The notes beneath the pieces are model-generated. The model saw nothing but the letters and a program-made list of their open reading frames with translations. It made no database searches and was not told where the DNA came from. The position numbers and the translations under genes were made by a program. 64,000 bases of DNA. It comes from Thalassovita gelatinovora. GTDB lineage: Bacteria > Pseudomonadota > Alphaproteobacteria > Rhodobacterales > Rhodobacteraceae. Positions 25,394 through 34,944 of this stretch are shown piece by piece (within the stretch, counting starts at the first letter, position 1; each line of letters begins with the position of its first letter). The stretch is taken from positions 186,001 through 250,000 of the forward strand of contig NZ_CYSA01000026.1 of NCBI RefSeq assembly GCF_001458355.1. The letters are read 5' to 3'.

Positions 25394-25522
25394 ATCGCAC
25401 CACACCGGCAATCGCCACACCACGCCCAATTGGACAGTGCGGTCCCGAGCCGTACAGCGAAACACAAAGGGCAATCGAAATCACGATGACCCGCACTTGC
25501 CGAGAACCAAAGGAGATTTGAG

Positions 25523-26743
25523 ATGATACGCATTATTTCTATGACCGCTCTACTGTTGAGCACCGCAGCGGCTGTGGCCCAGACGCCCTTTCCCGTCGTC
25601 GATACGGCTCAAAACATCTGCTATGATAACAGCGAAGCGATCACATGCCCGGCTGAAGGCGCGGCGTTCTACGGGCAGGACGCCCAGTATCGCGGCACAC
25701 CCGCCAATTATACCGACAACGGCGATGGCACCGTCACCGACAACGTGACTGGCCTGATGTGGGCGAAGACGCCCGACCTGAACGGCGACGGCGAAATTCT
25801 GGCGAATGACAAACTAAGCTATGACGCCGCGTTGGCGGGGGCAGAAAACTTCGATCTGGCGGGCTATAACGATTGGCGTCTTCCGACGATCAAGGAAATG
25901 TATTCGCTGATGGATTTTCGCGGCGTCGATCCTTCGGGCTATGAAGGGGAAGATGTTTCCGGTCTGGTCCCCTTCATTGATCGCAGCTATTTCGACTTCG
26001 CCTATGGCGATACCGACGCGGGCGAGCGGATCATCGACAGTCAGATGGCATCGTCCAATCTCTATGTCTCCGGCACCAACGCGACGAATGACGCCACGCT
26101 TTTCGGCGTGAACTTTGCCGATGGACGGATCAAGGGCTATGGCCTTAAATTGCGGGGCCGCGACAAGACCTTCTTCGTCATGTATGTGCGCGGCGACGCT
26201 GGCTATGGCGTGAATGATTTTGCCGATCACGGCGATGGCACCGTGATCGACGCCTCGACGGGTCTGATGTGGAGCAAGACCGACAGCGGCATCGCAATGA
26301 GCTGGCAAGACGCGCTGGCATTTGCGCAAACCGCAAACACCGACGCCTATCTGGGCCATGATGACTGGCGGTTGCCGAACATCAAGGAATTGCAGGGCAT
26401 CGTCGATTATACTCGTTCTCCTGACACGACCGACAGCCCGGCCATCGACCCGGTTTTCGACAGCACCGAGATCACCAACGAAGCGGATCAACTCGACTAC
26501 GGGGCTGTCTGGTCTTCGACCACCCATTCCAACTGGACCAAGCGGCCCGGCAACGCCGGAGCCTATGTGAACTTCGGTCGCGCCATGGGGTACATGAACG
26601 GGTGGACCGATGTACACGGCGCCGGGGCACAACGTTCCGACCCCAAGACCGGCGACCCGGCGGATTACCCCGAAGGCCACGGTCCGCAAGGTGACGCGAT
26701 CCGCATCGACAATTTCGTGCGGCTGGTGCGCGACGCGGGTTAA
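25523..26743 (+). CDS. Exported DUF1566 (Lcl C-terminal domain) protein
   Basis: A protein of 406 residues with a signal peptide (SMTALLLSTAAAVAQTPF). Two tandem repeats of the Lcl/DUF1566 fold follow: NYTDNGDGTVTDNVTGLMWA with NDWRLPTIKEMYSLMDF, then FADHGDGTVIDASTGLMWSK with DDWRLPNIKELQGIVDY. A C-terminal VWSSTTHSN and IRIDNFVRLVRDAG close it. These lectin-like/sulfatase-modifying-like domains occur in surface and adhesion proteins; the precise role is unknown. It is about 130 nt downstream of the sulfatase, with AAAGGAG before the ATG, and probably ends the cluster. Confidence 0.83.
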   Translation: MIRIISMTALLLSTAAAVAQTPFPVVDTAQNICYDNSEAITCPAEGAAFYGQDAQYRGTPANYTDNGDGTVTDNVTGLMWAKTPDLNGDGEILANDKLSYDAALAGAENFDLAGYNDWRLPTIKEMYSLMDFRGVDPSGYEGEDVSGLVPFIDRSYFDFAYGDTDAGERIIDSQMASSNLYVSGTNATNDATLFGVNFADGRIKGYGLKLRGRDKTFFVMYVRGDAGYGVNDFADHGDGTVIDASTGLMWSKTDSGIAMSWQDALAFAQTANTDAYLGHDDWRLPNIKELQGIVDYTRSPDTTDSPAIDPVFDSTEITNEADQLDYGAVWSSTTHSNWTKRPGNAGAYVNFGRAMGYMNGWTDVHGAGAQRSDPKTGDPADYPEGHGPQGDAIRIDNFVRLVRDAG

Positions 26744-26758
26744 GACTTACCGCGAGTG

Positions 26759-27679
26759 TCACGCGATCCGAAACGCGTCTCGCCAATCTGATCGGCCGCC
26801 CAAACGGTCGATCAGAAAATCCATGAATAGCCGTGTCTTCGGCGTCAGCACGTTCGATCGTGGATAGACAAGCCAAAGCACCGCATGGTCGTTCGACCGC
26901 CAACCGGGAAGGACGCGGACCAATCGGCCAGAGTCGAGGTCGTGCGCGACGCTCCAAAGCGAATTGATCGACAGCCCCGCCCCCGCAATGGTGGCTTCGC
27001 GTAGCGCATCGCCGTCATCCACAACGGCCCGGCAGACCATGGCGGTTGGGTCGAGAATGGCGGTTTCTCCAGCCGGGTTGATCAGTTCACGCGGCGCAAG
27101 GTTGCGCCATGCGATATAACCATGGCCGTTCAGGTCCGACGGTGCCTGCGGTGTTCCGTGCGCCTCCAGATATCCGGGCGCGGCGCACAGGATGCGGGAA
27201 TCGTCGGACAGTTTGCGACCCTTAAGGCTGCTATCGGCCAATGGGGCGCTGCGCAGCGCCAGGTCGAAACTGCCTTCGATCGCGTCAAAGCGGGTGTCCG
27301 ACAGCCGCAAATCCAGTGTCATGTCGGGATACTGCCCGTGAAAATCGGGCAAAAGCGGCATGATATGCAACTGGGCAAAGCTGCTGGGGGCGGCAAAGCG
27401 GAGGGTGCCTGAGACACCTATTTTTCCATGTCCCAATGCCGCCTGCGCAGCTTCGGCCTGTGCCAGAATTTCGCGGGCATAGGGCAAGAAATCCGCCCCT
27501 TCGAGCGAAAGCGACACTTTCCGCGTCGTGCGATGCAAAAGCTCCGCACCCAGTTCCTGTTCCAGCTTGGCAAGCCGTGCACTGCCGACGGCGGGCGCCA
27601 GTCCCAGTTCGCGCCCCGCAGCGCTGATGTTCAGACGTTCGGCGGCCATGACGAAAAGGCGTAGGGCGTCTGTGTCCAT
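26759..27679 (-). CDS. LysR-family transcriptional regulator
   Basis: A LysR regulator of 306 residues: N-terminal helix-turn-helix MDTDALRLFVMAAERLNISA with GLAPAVGSARLAKLEQELGA, then a periplasmic-binding-protein-like effector domain. The sequence GELL HRTTRKVSLS around residue 50 is typical. The start at 27679 (ATG) is chosen because the open frame further upstream is only the antisense of the next gene. It is divergent from the MDR dehydrogenase at 27788 with about 108 nt between, the classic LysR-target arrangement. Confidence 0.9.
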   Translation of the reverse strand: MDTDALRLFVMAAERLNISAAGRELGLAPAVGSARLAKLEQELGAELLHRTTRKVSLSLEGADFLPYAREILAQAEAAQAALGHGKIGVSGTLRFAAPSSFAQLHIMPLLPDFHGQYPDMTLDLRLSDTRFDAIEGSFDLALRSAPLADSSLKGRKLSDDSRILCAAPGYLEAHGTPQAPSDLNGHGYIAWRNLAPRELINPAGETAILDPTAMVCRAVVDDGDALREATIAGAGLSINSLWSVAHDLDSGRLVRVLPGWRSNDHAVLWLVYPRSNVLTPKTRLFMDFLIDRLGGRSDWRDAFRIA

Positions 27680-27787
27680 GCGATTATATCCAAAAACCGA
27701 AAACTGAACTCCTGAATGCGCTGTTTTATCAGTTTCAACAATAGATATGTTGCGATCAACGCGAAATACCGAGGATGGAGACTGAAC

Positions 27788-28792
27788 ATGAAAGCAATTG
27801 GATACGATGCGATTGGCCCGGTGGATGCACCCGATGCCCTCAGGGTTTTTGATGCGGCGATACCTCATATCGGGCCGCGCGATCTGCTGATCGCGGTCAA
27901 AGGCATCTCGCTCAACCCGGTGGATGTGAAGCTGCGCCAAAATCGCGCGCCCGAAAATGGCCCGGATATTCTTGGCTTCGACGCTGCGGGTGTCGTTGTC
28001 GAAACCGGCGCTGCGGTGACGGGCTACAAGGTTGGCGATGAAGTGTTCTATGCCGGCGACGTGACGCGCCCCGGCTCGAACGCCGAATTTCAGGCGGTGG
28101 ACGAACGGATCGTGGGCCGCAAGCCGGCCTCGCTTGATTTCGTGCAAGCTGCCGGAATGCCGCTGACCGCGATTACCGCGTGGGAGATGCTGTTTGATGC
28201 CTTCCGCCTGACTGAAGGCGACGGCACCGGAAAATCCCTTCTGGTCATCGGCGGGGCAGGCGGCGTTGGTTCGATCCTGATCCAGCTTGCCAAAAAGCTG
28301 ACCGGACTGTCCGTCATCGCCACCGCCTCGCGCTCTGAAACCCAAGACTGGGTGCGCAAGATGGGAGCCGATCATGTGGTGGATCACCGGGGCGACGTGG
28401 CCCAGCAGGTCAAGGATCTGGGGCTGGCTCCCGAATACGTGGCGGCGCTGACCGCGACGGATCAGCACTATCCGGCGATCATCGAACTGATCGCGCCGCG
28501 CGGCCATATCGCGCTGATCGACGATCCGCAGGGACTCGATATCGGCCCGGCCAAACCCAAGGCCCTGACGATCAGTTGGGAATTCATGTTTACCCGGTCG
28601 ATGTTCGGCACTGCCGATATCGAGGTGCAGCGCGATCTGCTGAACCGGGTATCGGATATGCTGGACGCGGGCACGCTGCAATCGACCGTGACTGAAAATG
28701 CCGGCCAGATGAGCGTCGAAACGCTGCTTGCCGCCCATGCCCGCCAGGAAAGCGGGCGCGTGATCGGCAAACAGGTGCTGAGCGGCTTTTGA
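27788..28792 (+). CDS. Zinc-type alcohol dehydrogenase/quinone oxidoreductase family (MDR) protein
   Basis: A medium-chain dehydrogenase/reductase of 334 residues. It has [32 protein letters not shown] (about 64), [10 protein letters not shown], the nucleotide-binding [18 protein letters not shown] (about 152) and DHVVDHRGD. No catalytic-zinc cysteine cluster is visible, so it belongs to the zinc-independent quinone-reductase-like branch (zinc-type ADH-like YogA/ZapA group). It is probably NADPH-dependent. It starts a three-gene plus-strand operon (with LLM enzyme and SDR) divergent from a LysR gene. Confidence 0.87.
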   Translation: MKAIGYDAIGPVDAPDALRVFDAAIPHIGPRDLLIAVKGISLNPVDVKLRQNRAPENGPDILGFDAAGVVVETGAAVTGYKVGDEVFYAGDVTRPGSNAEFQAVDERIVGRKPASLDFVQAAGMPLTAITAWEMLFDAFRLTEGDGTGKSLLVIGGAGGVGSILIQLAKKLTGLSVIATASRSETQDWVRKMGADHVVDHRGDVAQQVKDLGLAPEYVAALTATDQHYPAIIELIAPRGHIALIDDPQGLDIGPAKPKALTISWEFMFTRSMFGTADIEVQRDLLNRVSDMLDAGTLQSTVTENAGQMSVETLLAAHARQESGRVIGKQVLSGF

Positions 28793-28844
28793 CCCATGCC
28801 GCCATCCGGGTGTTCCGGGCGGCGCCCCTTACCGGAGCCATACC

Positions 28845-29810
28845 ATGCGCGACATAGCCGATACCGCGTTTGCGTCGCTGAACCGCGGCTATAACGCAAC
28901 CTTCCGCCCAAACCGGCTGAGCCTTGGTTTGGTCGTGCCGATCGCGCAGTATCCAAACGGCCCGGTGCCGGATATGGCGGGGCATCTGGAGCGGGCGCAA
29001 CTGGCAGAACGGCTTGGCTTTGCGGCGGTCTGGCTGCGCGACGTGCCTTTCAATGTGCCATCCTTTGGCGATGCGGGGCAGCTTTTTGACCCGTTCACCT
29101 ATCTTGGCTTCCTCGCGGGTCAGACTTCGCACATCGCCCTTGGCGTCGCCAGCATCGTGCTGCCATTGCGCCACCCGGCCCATGTCGCCAAAGCCGCCGC
29201 CAGCGCCGACGTCTTGTCCGCGGGGAGGCTGATCCTTGGCGTCGCTTCTGGGGATCGGCCCGAAGAATACCCCGCGATGAACCTGACATCCGAAGATCGC
29301 GGAGTGCGGTTCAGGGAAAGCTTCGACTATATCCGGGCGATGTCACAGGACTGGCCCAGTCTCACCAATGGTGCCGGGCAGCTTGCGGGGGATATGGACA
29401 TGTTGCCAAAGCCTCTGTCGGGGCGGCTGCCCATGCTGATTACCGGGTCCAGTCGGCAGGATTCAGACTGGATCGCCCGCAATGGCGATGGCTGGATGAC
29501 ATATCCGCGCCCGGTGGACGCGCAGGCCAGCGTGATCGCACAATGGCAGGCCCGCGCCTTAGCCGAAAGCGGCGCACCCAAACCCGTGCTGCAACCGCTC
29601 TATATCGACCTTTCAGAAGACCCGGACGAAGCACCAAGGCCGATCCATCTGGGGTTCAGGTCCGGTGTGCGCCCGCTTGCGACCTATCTGCGTCAGATCG
29701 AAAAGATCGGCGTGAACCATGTCGCCTTGAACCTTCGGTTCAATCAGGCCGGGATTGAAGCGACGCTTGAAAAACTGGCGGCGGACCTGTTGCCGCACTT
29801 TACCGAATAA
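28845..29810 (+). CDS. LLM-class flavin-dependent oxidoreductase
   Basis: A bacterial luciferase-like monooxygenase-superfamily protein of 321 residues. A TIM-barrel pattern is visible: LGLVVPIAQYPNG, AERLGFAAVWLRDVPF, HIALGVASIVLPLRHPAH, SAGRLILGVASGDRPEEYPA and LPMLITGSSRQ. F420- or FMN-dependent members oxidise or reduce small organics; the TIGR-type LLM proteins beside MDR/SDR enzymes often handle carbonyls. Spacing is 52 nt from the MDR gene and 10 nt to the SDR gene, so it sits mid-operon. Confidence 0.87.
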   Translation: MRDIADTAFASLNRGYNATFRPNRLSLGLVVPIAQYPNGPVPDMAGHLERAQLAERLGFAAVWLRDVPFNVPSFGDAGQLFDPFTYLGFLAGQTSHIALGVASIVLPLRHPAHVAKAAASADVLSAGRLILGVASGDRPEEYPAMNLTSEDRGVRFRESFDYIRAMSQDWPSLTNGAGQLAGDMDMLPKPLSGRLPMLITGSSRQDSDWIARNGDGWMTYPRPVDAQASVIAQWQARALAESGAPKPVLQPLYIDLSEDPDEAPRPIHLGFRSGVRPLATYLRQIEKIGVNHVALNLRFNQAGIEATLEKLAADLLPHFTE

Positions 29811-29820
29811 GGATTTTGCA

Positions 29821-30630
29821 ATGCCCAAGACCATTCTGATCACTGGCGCGACCGACGGCATCGGGCTGGAAACCGCGCAGCGCCTGTCGGCGCTGGGCCA
29901 TCACCTTTTGATCCATGGCCGCAATGCGGACAAGCTGTCCGCGACTGCCGGCAAGCTGCGCGCCTTGCCCGGTTCGGGGGTGGTCGAGACATTTCTGGCC
30001 GACCTGTCCGATCTGACCGAAGTTGCCCGTCTTGGCCGCACCCTACGCGATGGCCATGACCGGATTGACGTGCTGATCAATAACGCAGGTGTCTTCAAGG
30101 TGGATAATCCCACGATGGCTGACGGGCAGGATGTCCGGTTTGTGGTGAACACGCTGGCCCCGGCCTTGCTGACGCGGTTGGTGCTGCCGGTGATGCCCAC
30201 AGATGGGCGCATCGTGCATTTGTCTTCGGCTGCGCAAGCCCCGGTTGATCTTGCCGCGCTGGACGGACAACGAAAGTTGGACGCGATGGACGCCTATGCC
30301 CAAAGCAAACTGGCGCTGACAATGTGGAGCAAAGCACTGTCTGCGGACCTCGGACAAGACGGTCCCGTCACGGTCGCGGTCAATCCGGGCTCGCTGTTGG
30401 CGACCAAGATGGTGCGCAAAGGCTTTGGCGTGGCAGGAAACGATATCGGCATCGGCGCGGACATCCTGATCCGCGCGGCGCTGTCGGATGAATTTTCCGA
30501 CGCTTCGGGTCTGTATTTCGATAATGATTCCGGTCGGTTCGCCACCCCGCATGCCGACGGTGCTAACCCGGCCAAGATCGCCCCTGTGGCAAAAGCCATC
30601 GAGGCCAGGATCACCCCGAGCTATCGATAG
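29821..30630 (+). CDS. SDR family NAD(P)-dependent oxidoreductase
   Basis: A short-chain dehydrogenase of 269 residues: ILITGATDGIGLETAQRL (NAD-binding TGxxxGIG), DVLINNAGVFKVD, LSSAAQAP with the catalytic serine, YAQSKLALTMWS with the YxxxK pair (about 160), and VAVNPGSLLATKMVR. Length and motifs are classical SDR. It closes the LysR-flanked oxidoreductase operon. The substrate is unknown. Confidence 0.88.
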   Translation: MPKTILITGATDGIGLETAQRLSALGHHLLIHGRNADKLSATAGKLRALPGSGVVETFLADLSDLTEVARLGRTLRDGHDRIDVLINNAGVFKVDNPTMADGQDVRFVVNTLAPALLTRLVLPVMPTDGRIVHLSSAAQAPVDLAALDGQRKLDAMDAYAQSKLALTMWSKALSADLGQDGPVTVAVNPGSLLATKMVRKGFGVAGNDIGIGADILIRAALSDEFSDASGLYFDNDSGRFATPHADGANPAKIAPVAKAIEARITPSYR

Positions 30631-30876
30631 ATCATCTATGGCTGCATCAAGAGCGGTATCTATCCCTTCCGGGCGCCGCTCAACCGTGGCAGCCTACGCT
30701 ACGTAGCGTGTCCGGTGCGCTTGCCCAAAACGATCCGAATGATTATCACGATCAGACGGCAGCCTCTCGTTATGAACGAGGGACCAATAAGGGGCAGGTC
30801 AACAAGGGTGCGCCAAGGGTCATCCTGCGTCCCCACGACAACCCTTCATCAAAATTATTGAAATCTGGAGATCGAC

Positions 30877-31989
30877 ATGGCGACCACAGGCAAGCAACTT
30901 TTCACGACGCTGGAAGCGGACGGGACGCTCACCGTAGCGATCGAGGACGTGGCCTTTCCCGATCCGACCGGCAACCAGGTCCTTGTGAAGATGGAGGCTG
31001 CGCCGATAAACCCGTCGGACCTCGCCATCTTGGTTGGTGCGGCGGATATGGAAACCGCCAGCTATTCGGCGGGCAAGTTCATCGCGAAGATGCCCGAACC
31101 TTTTAATTCAGGCTCGAAGGCGCGTCACGGCCTTAAGCTTCCTGCTGGGAACGAAGGTGCGGGCACGGTGGTCGCAACTGGCGACAATGACGCCGCCAAG
31201 GCGCTGATGGGACAGCGCGTTTCCTGTGTGCCGGGCAATGCCTTCAGCCAATATTGTATCGCCGACGCCACCATGTGTCTGCCGCTGGGCGATCATACGG
31301 CCGAGGATGGCGCCAGCGCCTTTGTCAACCCGATGACGGCTCTGGGATTCGCCGAGAATGCAAAGATGGACGGGCAGGATGCGATCCTTCACACGGTCGG
31401 GGCGTCCAACCTTGGCCAGATGCTGACCCGCATCTGCCAAGAGGATGGTATCGGTCTGGTAAATATCGTTCGCAAGGACAGCCAGGTTGATCTGCTCAAT
31501 AAACTGGGGTCCACGCATGTCGTCAACTCATCGCAAGACGACTTCTCGGATCAGCTCCGCGCCGCGATCGACGACACCGGCGCCTTTTACGGCTTCGACC
31601 CGATCGGTGGTGGCCGGTCGGTCGACAAAGTCTTCAAGGCGATGGAGCAGGTCGCGGTAAGCCAGATGACCGAATATTCGCGCTATGGGTCGAACCAGCC
31701 GAAGCGCATGTTCATCTACGGACGGTTGGACACCGGCGCGACGATCCTATCGCCGAGTTACGGCTTTGGCTGGACGCTTTCGGGATGGCTGCTGTTTCCC
31801 TTCCTGCAATCGGCCGGAAACGATACCGTCAGCCGCATGCGCCAACGTGTGCGCGAAAATCTCACGACTACCTTCGCCAGCCACTATAAGAAGCGCGTCA
31901 ATCTCGACGAGATGCTGACCAAGGAAGCCGTGACCGATTACCGTGCGATGAAGACGGGGGAGAAATACCTCGTGACCCCCTGGTCGTAA
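30877..31989 (+). CDS. MDR-family zinc-binding-dehydrogenase-like oxidoreductase
   Basis: A protein of 370 residues of the medium-chain dehydrogenase superfamily: MEAAPINPSDLAILVGAADM, GLKLPAGNEGAGTVVATGDN, MGQRVSCVPGNAFSQYCI, AILHTVGASNLGQMLTRICQ and VVNSSQDDF. A long C-terminal helical tail (FLQSAGNDTVSRMRQRVREN) is more than the core fold needs. The cofactor motif is VGASNLGQ, a variant of the usual AxxGxxG. It is separated by 246 nt from the SDR gene, a stretch in which I see no gene. It is probably monocistronic. Confidence 0.83.
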   Translation: MATTGKQLFTTLEADGTLTVAIEDVAFPDPTGNQVLVKMEAAPINPSDLAILVGAADMETASYSAGKFIAKMPEPFNSGSKARHGLKLPAGNEGAGTVVATGDNDAAKALMGQRVSCVPGNAFSQYCIADATMCLPLGDHTAEDGASAFVNPMTALGFAENAKMDGQDAILHTVGASNLGQMLTRICQEDGIGLVNIVRKDSQVDLLNKLGSTHVVNSSQDDFSDQLRAAIDDTGAFYGFDPIGGGRSVDKVFKAMEQVAVSQMTEYSRYGSNQPKRMFIYGRLDTGATILSPSYGFGWTLSGWLLFPFLQSAGNDTVSRMRQRVRENLTTTFASHYKKRVNLDEMLTKEAVTDYRAMKTGEKYLVTPWS

Positions 31990-32189
31990 TAGCACGTCGC
32001 CGGAGCAGCCTCGCTCGGATCAGGGTTGCTTCTGCTTCGGATAAACCGGCAGATGCGGCCGCAGCACGTGGTCCGGTTGACCGCACGGGGCGGGGCTGTT
32101 TGCGTACCAAGTCTGAAAACGACGACCGTTGGATCGGGGGATTCGTAAACTGAACTGGCGCTTTGGCGGGTTCGAGAGGTAGATATTCT

Positions 32190-32210
32190 ACCCGGCCTGG
32201 CTGGCCGGGT
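32190..32210. repeat. Short hairpin-forming inverted repeat upstream of the VOC gene
   Basis: An 8-bp perfect stem ACCCGGCC / GGCCGGGT with a 5-nt loop lies 34 nt before the VOC ATG. It is followed by A-rich rather than T-rich sequence on this strand, so it is not a terminator in the reading direction. It might affect translation or mark an operator. No further evidence. Confidence 0.4.
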
Positions 32211-32243
32211 GGGCGAAAAAACATCCTAACAAAGGACAAATGA

Positions 32244-32615
32244 ATGATCGGTTACATGACTGTCGGCGTCTCCAACATGGAGCGCGCGAAGAAATTCTAC
32301 ACGGAGCTTTTCGCGGATCAGGGCGCGAAAGTTGTCATCGATTCCGGGCGCATCGCCTTCATCGGGACCGAGCGCGGGAAACCGATGCTGGCGGTTTGCG
32401 AACCCTATGACAAGGAAGCCCCAACCCCCGGTAATGGTGTGATGGTGGCTTTCCCGACCAGCACCAAGGACGAAGCAGAAGCGCTCTATCATAGGGCGAT
32501 ATCGCTGGGTGCGACCGACGAGGGGCAGCCGGGTCAACGTATTCCGGACCGGTTCTATGGCGCCTATGTACGTGACCCCGATGGCAACAAGCTTTGCTTT
32601 TTCGTCTTCGGCTGA
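32244..32615 (+). CDS. VOC (glyoxalase/bleomycin-resistance-like) superfamily protein
   Basis: A protein of 123 residues with the paired beta-alpha-beta-beta-beta modules of vicinal-oxygen-chelate proteins: MIGYMTVGVSNMERAKKFYT at the start and FYGAYVRDPDGNKLCFFVFG at the end. The family includes glyoxalases, dioxygenases and thiol transferases. Metal ligands are not obvious beyond the terminal acidic/His-type positions. AAAGGAC precedes the ATG. No operon partner. Confidence 0.87.
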   Translation: MIGYMTVGVSNMERAKKFYTELFADQGAKVVIDSGRIAFIGTERGKPMLAVCEPYDKEAPTPGNGVMVAFPTSTKDEAEALYHRAISLGATDEGQPGQRIPDRFYGAYVRDPDGNKLCFFVFG

Positions 32616-32874
32616 GGTGAACGCCGCGCGCGTTCCGGGCCGATCCCGGCATGCGCGCGGCTTCATGCGCCATTGCCGCAGGAAAGCAAATGCAGCAGCA
32701 CCTTGAAAAGCGGTGCTGCGCGCATTGGACACCAGTCTTTTGAAGACCGAGCTCGTCCACCACCGTAGCTTCGACGCCGTGGATAGGCCAGACGGAACGC
32801 AAGCGCGGCAGGTCGCTATGCAAAACAAATCCAAAAGTGATAGATGTTGACATCAGGTTTGCTTATGGATCGTC

Positions 32875-33803
32875 ATGGATATCTCACTCATCAAGACCTT
32901 CATCGAAGTTGCCAGAACAGGGTCGTTCGTCGCGGCCAGCAGCCGGTTGTTCGTCACTCAATCCGCTGTCAGCTTGCGCATCCAGCGATTGGAGGACAGT
33001 CTGGGCCATCCCCTGTTCATCCGGTCCAAGGCAGGAGCAGTGTTGACCCCGGAGGGAACGCAGTTCGAGCGCTATGCGCTGAGCCTGCTGAAGATCTGGG
33101 AAGAGGCGCGGCAGCAGATTTCGATTCCCGAAGGCTATACCCGCGCCTTCTATGTCGGGGCCGAATATTCGCTGTGGCCGCTTTTGGGTTTCGCTGGCTG
33201 GACGCCGTACAGGGGGCCATGCCCGAACTGAGCATTCACGCCGAAGTCGGCATGACGGATCGGATCACACGGTTCCTGATCGAAGGGGTTGTGCATGCAG
33301 CCCTGCTTTATACGCCTCAACTTCGCCCCGGCCTGACCGTAGAGCCTGCGCTCGATGACGAATTGGTTCTGGTGGCATCCTACCCCGGAGCTTCGGTCGC
33401 AGATAAAAAGGAATACGTGTCCGTGGATTGGGGGCCGGAATTCACCCATGCGCTTGCGGTTGCGGTTCCGCATCTGACCGATTCCGGGCGTTCGATGGCA
33501 CTTGGATCTCTTGTTGTGCAGTATATCGCGACCCGCAGGGCCACCGCCTATGTGCCGGCCCGCTCTGTTCAGCACTACCTGGGTCGTGGAAAGCTTGAAA
33601 TCGTGTCCGATGCGCCACGGTTTCCCTATCCGTCCTGGGTGGTCTGGCGCGACGACCTTGATAACGACTTGGCGACGCTGGCCCGCAATTGCCTGAAGAA
33701 CATTGTGCAAACGGCTGAGTCAGAGCAGAAAAATATCGTCAAAAACCTTCTGCATATCGACGACTATGCCCCTTTCCTTTTCAATACCATGAGGCGTAAA
33801 TAA
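32875..33803 (+). pseudogene. LysR-family regulator, frameshifted
   Basis: Frame 1 gives the LysR N-terminus (MDISLIKTFIEVARTGSFVA, SSRLFVTQSAVSLRIQRLED, PLFIRSKAGAVLTPEG) and reaches YSLWPLL at about 33190. The family sequence then continues in frame 3 (GFRWLDAVQGAMPELSIHAE) to the stop at 33803, with the effector domain VGMTDRITRFLIEGVVHAAL and WVVWRDDLDNDLATLA. One base missing in the TTTTGGG run at about 33182-33188 explains the break. Otherwise it is full length (about 309 residues), so it is either a recent pseudogene or a sequencing slip. Confidence 0.8.
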
Positions 33804-33929
33804 TACTCACGTCAAGCACGAATATATAAAATTTAGCTCATGTCATTCTGATCTTTATGGTCTCCCTCAGCAGAGATGCTTTCGCTCCATCTGCCGGAGC
33901 GGATCACTTGTTAAGGGAAGGAATGACCC

Positions 33930-34784
33930 ATGACTGCATTCTTCAAATTTGCCGGCGCTTCCGCCTTGGCGCTGATGGTCGCTGCACCCGTTCACGCTCA
34001 GAGCACCGTGACCGGAATCACCGATCTGAACGACCGGATTGATGACATCGCGACCGAAGCCGACCGCGACCAGCGTCGGGGCCGTGATGCCGACCGCTTT
34101 GGCCCCAATGGCGTGCCGCAGGGCTGGCGCGGGTCCGTGGCACTGACCGCGTCGGGATCTTCGGGCAACACGGATACCGGCGAATTGTCCGGCGCAGGTC
34201 GCTTGACCTATGGTGTCGGCAACTGGAGCCACCTGATCGGCCTTGCGGTCGAATATGGTAAATCCAATGGCGTGACCAACGAAGAAAAATTCTTTGGCAC
34301 CTACGAAGCCAGCCGCTATTTCACGCCGGAATTTTATATGTTCGGATTGGGTCGCTACCAATATGATGGCCTGCTGACCGACAGCACCGGCGCGACCTTG
34401 CCCGGCTCGGAAACCGATGCCTTCCTCGGCTTTGGTCCCGGCTACCGGTTTGTGAACCAACCGAACCAGACCTGGCGCGTGCAAGCGGGCCCAGGCGCAC
34501 GGTATTTCAAGGATATCACGGGCACCTCTGACACCGAAGTCGGGTTCATTGTTTCGTCGCGCTATTACTACGCGTTTACCGACACTGTGTCCTTCACCAT
34601 GGATACCGACGTTCTTGGCTCTAAGCAGAATACGGTACTGTCAAACGATGCTGGTGTGAACTTCAAGATGACCGATGCATTGTCGACACGTCTCAGCTAC
34701 CGGACCGACTTCAACACCGACCCGGCGGCAGGTCTCAAGAAGACGGACAACACCATCGGCCTGTCCCTCGTCATGGGATTTTGA
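33930..34784 (+). CDS. DUF481 (YdiY-like) outer-membrane protein
   Basis: A protein of 284 residues with a signal peptide (FAGASALALMVAAPVHAQS) and a charged linker (RDQRRGRDADRF). A beta-rich DUF481 domain follows (SGSSGNTDTGELSGAGRLTY, RYFTPEFYMFGLGRYQYDG, FLGFGPGYRFVN, NTIGLSLVMGF). Alternating hydrophobic strands and the terminal F fit an outer-membrane beta barrel. AAGGAATG precedes the ATG. It is convergent with the histidine kinase gene. Confidence 0.87.
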   Translation: MTAFFKFAGASALALMVAAPVHAQSTVTGITDLNDRIDDIATEADRDQRRGRDADRFGPNGVPQGWRGSVALTASGSSGNTDTGELSGAGRLTYGVGNWSHLIGLAVEYGKSNGVTNEEKFFGTYEASRYFTPEFYMFGLGRYQYDGLLTDSTGATLPGSETDAFLGFGPGYRFVNQPNQTWRVQAGPGARYFKDITGTSDTEVGFIVSSRYYYAFTDTVSFTMDTDVLGSKQNTVLSNDAGVNFKMTDALSTRLSYRTDFNTDPAAGLKKTDNTIGLSLVMGF

Positions 34785-34944
34785 GGCCAAGCGTGACCGG
34801 TTCACTCTGGTCATACAGTTTGAACGAAACCGACGGGGGATGGGGCAACCCATCCTCCTTTTTCGATTGGGCGCACTTGCTTTGGTCGAGGGAAATAAGC
34901 GCCACATACGCGTTGTCTCTGACGCGGTGGCGCAATCTGGTGAA

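Noticed and set aside
26759-28738. A 659-codon open frame on the minus strand
   Set aside because: Only the C-terminal 306 codons (from 27679) encode a LysR regulator; the upstream part is antisense to the MDR dehydrogenase gene and has no family resemblance.
32844-33803. A 319-codon open frame as a full LysR gene
   Set aside because: Its first 110 codons are the wrong frame; the true N-terminus is in frame 1 from 32875, showing a frameshift.
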